Of a DNA stretch of 22,970 bases, positions 18,261 to 22,970 are shown one piece after another. The stretch lies in assembly GCA_019677205.1 (NCBI GenBank), contig JAAMXY010001358.1, positions 1-22,970 on the forward strand. Direction: 5' to 3'. A program made the translations under genes and the position numbers. This DNA is from Pinguiococcus pyrenoidosus (taxonomy: Eukaryota > Sar > Pinguiophyceae > Pinguiochrysidales > Pinguiochrysidaceae). How positions within the stretch are numbered: the stretch's first letter is position 1; each line of letters starts with the position of its first letter. The notes beneath the pieces were generated by a model, which saw only the letters and a program-made list of their open reading frames with translations, searched no databases and had not been told where the DNA came from.

Positions 18261-20007
18261 ATGGGGGAGTGCGACCGGAAGTACCGCACGGAGCTGTTCT
18301 GCGACGTTCCGTTCACTCTGGACGAGCATGGCCGCTGTACGAAGACCTACGAGCAGTACCTGGCCGAGCACGGGCCCTCGCGATGGATCATGATCTTCTA
18401 CAATGCCGCCATTGCCGGCAGCTCCTTCGTCATCCTCACCTACCGCGTGCACGCCATGTGGCTGATGAACAAGAACAAGCACCGGGAGCAGCGCACGTTC
18501 TTCCAGTACGTTGCTGAGAACTCCAGTGCGCAGATGCGCTGCATGTTCGCCATCTATGGCCTGCTGCAGTCAATCTTCGCCATCGACCCCTATGGCTACG
18601 GCGACCGCATCGGCTACTACGAAGCCATCCTGCTCCTCCAGGCCATTCGCCTCTGCCTGCACCTCTCGGGCCTCCTCGCGCTGAAGCTGTGGTACGAGAT
18701 GAATCTGCTCAAGCGGCGCATGGAGTTCGACTGGAAAGCAAAGGCGGTCTTTGCGTTCGCCCTCGTGATCTTCGTCGTGATTGTGCTTTTCTTCCCGATC
18801 CTCGCGACCATGGTCGTACCGGACGACGCGCCGCGGGGCGTCTCGAACACGAGGATCATCCTCGTGCGAGAGATCCTCCTTCAGATCTACGGCCTCGTCG
18901 CGCTCTCGTTCATCACGGCCCAGTACTTCAAGATCGCCAAGTCCCTGAAGCAGAAGGTCGGCGCGATGCCCCGTGCGCAGACGTCACAGGAGGGAACCGT
19001 GAACGCAGCGCAGACGCTATCCACGGCGAAGACGACGCCAATTTCTGGCAAGCTGCAGCCGGCCGGCGAGAGCCATTCGACTCCATTCCTCTGGCAAAGC
19101 AAGACTCCGAGCCACGATTCCGCGTCGGCGTCCTCCGTGGATCGGCCAGACAAGAACATGCCCTGGATGAACAGATTGTCCGCCGGCGTAACCAATTCGG
19201 GAACGATCGGATCGCACCGCAGGTCGATCGACAGATCACTGACCTCGTCACAGGGGTCCCAGACAGATCGTGACATGGCCCGCTCGCCATCCCTTTCGAG
19301 GAGCGCCGTGGACGGCATCATCAGCCGGGTCTCCGGCATCGGGAGCATCATAGTCTCAGGCGTCCTGGGCCAAAAGACGGGACCCATCAGTACCCAATTC
19401 ACCGGTGTCAGCAGGCAGCACTCGGCGGTGAACTTGCAAAAGCTGAAACGCATCAAGTGGTTCATCGTAGGATACTGGCTCATTGTGCTCTTCGGTCTGG
19501 GAATCACCGTGCGCGCGATCCTCGTCAAGTTCACGGTCTCGTGCTGGACGTACGACAAACCGGTCAAGAAGCAGCTGTTCGTCGAGTTCAATGTAGTCAT
19601 GGTACGTCCTCCTCCAAAGTCGCGCGCCCCGCAAAATATCTGGTGTGCTGACCGCCTCTCCGCTCTGCCGCCATCCCACGAACACGGAGCAGCTCTTTGC
19701 GCTGCTTGTCATGGTCTTTCTGGTCCCAACGCAGCTTAGCGGCAATCGGCAGGGCAATGCTGCGGTCCCGATGAGACCCGCGCGGATCCAAGACAGACTG
19801 AAACGAAGGCAGAGGGGCGTCAAGACGGACGAGGTGGTGGTGCAGCACAGCCGAGACCGATCTTCCAGTCCTGGGTTCCGTAGCGTGGACAACGCGCCTC
19901 GCAGCATTCAGCGTAGCCCTAGCCCCGAGCCACCCTCTCGCTTCGCAATCCACGTCGGCGGAGACTTTATCACTCCCGTGCGAGCATTCTCTGAGGAGTC
20001 CTCGTAG
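18261..20007 (+). CDS. Seven-transmembrane receptor-like protein, paralog D (longest cytoplasmic loop)
   Basis: Exons 18261-19601 and 19693-20007 (91-base phase-0 intron) encode 551 residues. Cys 4, 14 and 26 lie in CDRKYR, CDVPFTLD and GRC, followed by GPSRWIMIFYN. QMRC, DPYGYGDRI, LKLWYEMNLLKRRM, VPDDAPRGVSN and Cys428 in CWTYDKP are present. The third cytoplasmic loop is the longest of the four, about 160 residues, and very rich in Ser, Thr, Gly and Gln. The tail of about 90 residues carries SP and RxxS sites (RSSSPGF, RSPSPEPP). The second exon restores helix 7 (LFALLVMVFLVPTQ); reading through the intron would lose it. Function is unknown. It ends 98 bases from the convergent phosphatidylglycerophosphate synthase gene. 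Confidence 0.8.
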
Positions 20008-20105
20008 TTTGCGGACGCCGTCGCCCTGTTCCTAGAAGGACCTGGAAGGGTATTTGCGCCTAAGCCATCGCGTCGTCCTGCGATGGACGTTTGTTGATCA
20101 GGGAT

Positions 20106-22181
20106 TCACAGAACTCTCTGGAGAATGCTGGCCAATATCGTATGGACGATGGTGGTCGGGGCCGTCCGAGTGTCCACTTTGGTCCTGCTGTTGCTGTTGC
20201 CCACTAGTCGGGCCACTTCTTGGGAGAGTCTTTCCTGGAGCTCCGCGTTTTCTGTAAGGACGAGAACCTATCCGAGAAAAGCGTGAGACATTCAGAACCA
20301 TTCTTTCGTGAGGAGGGGGAAGGGGGCGGGGGAAGGGAAGGGCCGAATGAAGGAGAAGGCACCTGCGCTTCCAGGTCGCGATAGAACGACCGAAATCCGA
20401 AGTTGCTGCTGGTCACGATGGAGACGTTCACCCCTTCGTCGAGGGGGGCTTCGTGGTTACTTGATGTCCTACGCTCCTTTTCCGAAGCTGGGTTGGTGCC
20501 GGGGAATGAGATCCAAAGCCCCTTGCCGTGGAAGACCCAATCTTTCAACGAATGAAGAGACACTTGAGGTTGATGCTGAGGTTTCGGCCGGCACCGCGGC
20601 ACGAGCAGCGCGCATTCGAACCGCACCTTCCACTCGCCAACGCCGCAGTCTCACATCAGCGTGTAGAAGCTTCACCAGATTCTCAAGGAGCTTCTCGTAC
20701 AGGCCGGGTATGATTCCCTTCACCCCGGTCGCTCCACTTAAAAGAACAGAGGCGAACGTGAGGGGGGGAAAGAGCTCGAAGCCAAGAGGCTGCCGCATGG
20801 GCGAAGCACCTGAATCCATGACTCTGCTCATCGGCCGTGATCAACTCAACTTGCGCACCTCGTTCACTCAAGTCGTTGAGCCTTTGGCATCAGAACGGAA
20901 GTCAGCTTTCCACCTCGGGTGTGCTGACGCTCTTCAGACGCGAGGAAAGGCCGACCTTTCAACCAAAGCATTGGGCAGATTCATGTAGGCGCTTGCCATT
21001 GTGACGCGAGCTCGCGCCGGCCGAGAGCTGTCCATCTTATGCTGCGCCCGCTGAGAGGCCTCCACATGCCGCAGCATCGCAAATAAGACGGTCTCATTCT
21101 GTTCCAAGTATCCCGGCAGGGTGACCGACGGGATCACCCACGTGTCCACGGGCGCGCGCACCGCGGCTTCGGAGCAGGACTCTTGCAAGAGGCGGATGTC
21201 GGCAACTAGCTCTTTCATGGCCGCGCCTACGCCTTCTGCGCGACGCTTGGCTGCCAGCTTCCAATCCTCCGCGCCAGCGCTCTGAGCATCCGACAACGCA
21301 ATCTCGTCGCCGTGAGAGGCAATGGCGTTGACCATGGCAGCACAGTAGTCCGCAAAGTCTGTATTTTGGCTAAAAGTCACGTAGCGATCTATGGACGCAC
21401 GCCTTATGAGAAGATGCGATTGCTCCAGAGCGCAGAAAGTACAAACGGCGCAAGGGCACCTTGGCGGGAGGTGAAGTACTCATCGCTCATGTTCGCGCCG
21501 GTGAGCAACACATCGTCGTCAAACACAAGCGTCTGGACAGCAAGGCAGCTCCTTCGTTAACGCCGTGCCCCTCCACTCCTCAAGAGCAAGCGTTTCTGTA
21601 TTCACCTTGACGTGCATGACTGCCACGGTCTCGTCAACGGGCGACGGTAGCAGCAGCCTCAGTCCTTCAGCCTTTCGGAAGCCGATGTGGGAGCGAAGGA
21701 GCTGGAGCTGAGGCATGACGAAGAACGCTGCTTGGACGCGGCTACCGAATTGCTGGACAAGAGGGGCAAGCATGGCCGCCGTGCACGTCCCACAAGCGCT
21801 TCGGCGGGTGCCCCGCGCAGCGTCGAAGAGGAAGCTCACCTGCAAGTCTTCCTCCGCCTCCAGGCGCTCCTCGATCTTGCGAAGGCAGGCCTTCGCCCGC
21901 TCTCCAGAGCCAAGATACAGCGCACACATGACGATCCTCTTCTTGGAGCGCCGGATGCCGGCCAGAATGGCGTCGTAATACTCGTGAGGACCGGCCAGAG
22001 GCCGAATCTGCTCCCCGCGGAAAGGGAAGGCCGGGGCCAAGTGCTTCAGAGCGCCCGCTCCGGGCACCATCCACTGCGCCGAATCCAGGAGAGGTCTAGC
22101 GCGGATGCCCACGCAGCGAAAAGGCCGCTTCCTCGAGGGCAAAAGGCGAAGACCAAAGGCGGAGGCCGCTGCTGTCCTCAT
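20106..22181 (-). CDS. PGS1: Phosphatidylglycerophosphate synthase, PLD-superfamily (PGS1 type)
   Basis: Seven exons: 22181-21606, 21532-21460, 21388-20956, 20881-20810, 20736-20627, 20562-20363 and 20267-20106, giving 541 residues. It transfers CDP-diacylglycerol to glycerol-3-phosphate, the committed step to phosphatidylglycerol and cardiolipin, normally in mitochondria. The first 35 residues are Arg/Ala/Ser-rich without acids, as in a mitochondrial presequence. The first HKD motif is HVKTLVFDDD (His190, Lys192, Asp197), split by intron 1 and followed by TGANMSDEYF and RQDRYVTF. The second is FHGKGLW (His433, Lys435), then TSSNFGFRSFYRDLEAQ. Each join was chosen because it restores this family's order. 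The 20627/20562 join has an alternative (about 20633/20575) that changes only a few residues. The first ATG is 22181; farther upstream only a GTG continues the frame. Confidence 0.87.
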
Positions 22182-22460
22182 CGCAGCGCCGTTTGGGTAC
22201 CGCAGCGAAGTCTGCGTCTTCGTTCGGCGACTCCCAGCGGAGAGCTCGCCTCTTCGTGATCTACTTACAATACGAGTCTTCGCCACAGGCCTTGGCCTCG
22301 GCCACTAGCTCGACCAGTGCAACCACGGTACTGTGCAACGCTCGCAAGAGGCGAAAGGCCCAAAACCAAGGGCCCAAAACACAACAGAAGAGGTCAAAGA
22401 GAGAGGATCAGGAGAGGAAGATGGAGCATCAGGAATGAAAAGAAGAGGAACCCTGGAGGG

Positions 22461-22470
22461 AAAAAAAAAA
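22461..22470 (-). terminator. T-run, possible Pol III terminator
   Basis: Ten consecutive T residues on the minus strand lie 14 bases downstream of the tRNA-like element, a typical position for RNA polymerase III termination. Confidence 0.45.
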
Positions 22471-22484
22471 GAGGTGTCAAAGTT

Positions 22485-22556
22485 GGACGGCAGGAAGGAA
22501 TCGAACCAACGGACGCAGCGTTTTGTCAGACGCGTGTCCCACCAGGGTTGCCGTCC
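22485..22556 (-). tRNA. tRNA-like element, probably degenerate or tRNA-derived
   Basis: A 72-base block begins GGACGGC and ends GCCGTCC, a perfect seven-pair acceptor-like stem. It contains GGTTCGATTCC (plus-strand 22497-22507), an exact match to the Pol III B box. TGGTGGGA is a weak A-box-like element. The T stem has two mismatches, the D arm is not canonical, and the anticodon arm gives only four pairs with an eight-base loop (GAC if read as an anticodon). It could be a tRNA pseudogene, the head of a tRNA-derived SINE, or an unusual tRNA. Confidence 0.4.
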
Positions 22557-22716
22557 CTGTGGCCCCTTTATGTTTCGGTTGGCAGAGAAAAGGTATATGA
22601 AGCCTTGGTGCCACAGGAACCGTGCTGGAAAGACAAGCTTCTGTGGATCTAGATGGGGTTTCATGGTTTCATCCAATGCTTCGGGAAGATGTTGAGTCTA
22701 TCAGTGAAAATTGATT

Positions 22717-22970
22717 TCAGCCATAATTCGGTGGTCTATGACTTGGGAGCTTGGAGACTGACTTTGGGGCGAAAGGGGTCTGTAGTCGCAGTAAGCGTAC
22801 TTCCTTAGCAGCTGCAGCCTGTGCCGCCTCCGCCTCCTTCGTAGCAGCTGCGACCTGAGCCGCCTCCGCCTCCTCCTTCGCAGCAGCTGCGCCGCGGCCT
22901 GTGCGTCGTGCCGCCTCAGCTTGAGCACGTCCTGGCTGACGCCGCTTTGATCGCCGCTTGTTGGAGGGGA
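22717..22970 (-). CDS. 3' end of an Ala/Glu/Lys-rich coiled-coil protein (partial)
   Basis: A minus-strand frame is open from the right edge to a TGA at 22719-22717. It encodes a basic start (NKRRSKRRQPGR), then a repetitive helical stretch built on KEAEAAQxAAA at about 22800-22890, then a Pro/Ser-containing tail. The composition is that of a coiled-coil or helical linker. A possible splice donor (GAA/GTACGC, near 22799) could end the true exon there, which would change the tail. Another frame over the same bases gives only poly-Arg/Leu and is less plausible. No family can be named. Confidence 0.42.
   Translation of the reverse strand, partial: PSNKRRSKRRQPGRAQAEAARRTGRGAAAAKEEAEAAQVAAATKEAEAAQAAAAKEVRLLRLQTPFAPKSVSKLPSHRPPNYG

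Larger units (their letters stand above)
22182..22716. other. Region upstream of PGS1 with a tRNA-like element
   Basis: This contains the PGS1 promoter and the 3' side of the partial gene at the right edge. Apart from the tRNA-like element at 22485-22556 it is purine-rich on the plus strand and holds no convincing frame. Small open frames on both strands here are low-complexity. Confidence 0.5.

Noticed and set aside
20308-20988. Plus-strand open frame of 226 codons
   Set aside because: It is antisense to the second half of PGS1, whose HKD motif and SNFGFRS block lie on the minus strand.
1-22970. CRISPR array, insertion sequence or prokaryotic operon
   Set aside because: No spaced direct repeats, transposase or clustered same-strand genes with bacterial spacing were seen; introns show the DNA is eukaryotic.

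Overview
This window is nuclear DNA of a eukaryote, most likely a unicellular alga with a complex (secondary-type) plastid. Genes lie on both strands and are broken by short GT-AG introns of about 60-120 bases. Three predicted proteins begin with an ER-type signal peptide followed by a basic, transit-peptide-like stretch, and one of these continues with a twin-arginine thylakoid signal. I cannot name the lineage from sequence alone. No dinoflagellate spliced leader was found, and none of the splice sites I placed is non-canonical.

Layout, left to right: (1) 63-1244 (+), a four-exon short-chain dehydrogenase with an N-terminal membrane anchor. (2) 1608-2153 (-), a small basic protein of unknown function in two exons. 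(3) 2527-3591 (+), a plastid-targeted membrane protein of unknown function. (4) 3858-7778 (-), an intronless 1306-residue three-domain tRNA ligase (ligase, kinase, cyclic phosphodiesterase). (5) 8274-10297 (+), a two-exon gene joining a parvulin-type prolyl isomerase domain to a complete MiaB-type tRNA methylthiotransferase. (6) 10352-10791 (-), a small lumenal protein with a twin CX3CX3C motif. (7) 11294-20007, a cluster of four paralogous seven-helix membrane proteins, here called A and B (-) and C and D (+). (8) 20106-22181 (-), a seven-exon phosphatidylglycerophosphate synthase of the PLD superfamily. (9) a tRNA-like element near 22.5 kb and the 3' end of an Ala/Glu-rich coiled-coil gene running off the right edge.

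Two arrangements stand out. The tRNA ligase and the parvulin-MiaB gene, both tRNA-maturation enzymes, diverge from one 495-base intergenic region. The four receptor-like paralogs share a cysteine-patterned N-terminus, a seven-helix plan with N-out/C-in polarity, a long variable Ser/Thr/Arg-rich loop before helix 6, and one phase-0 intron exactly 20 codons after an invariant Cys. They look like a locally expanded receptor-like family that I cannot assign to a described one. All splice joins were found by reading frames and motif continuity, not transcripts.
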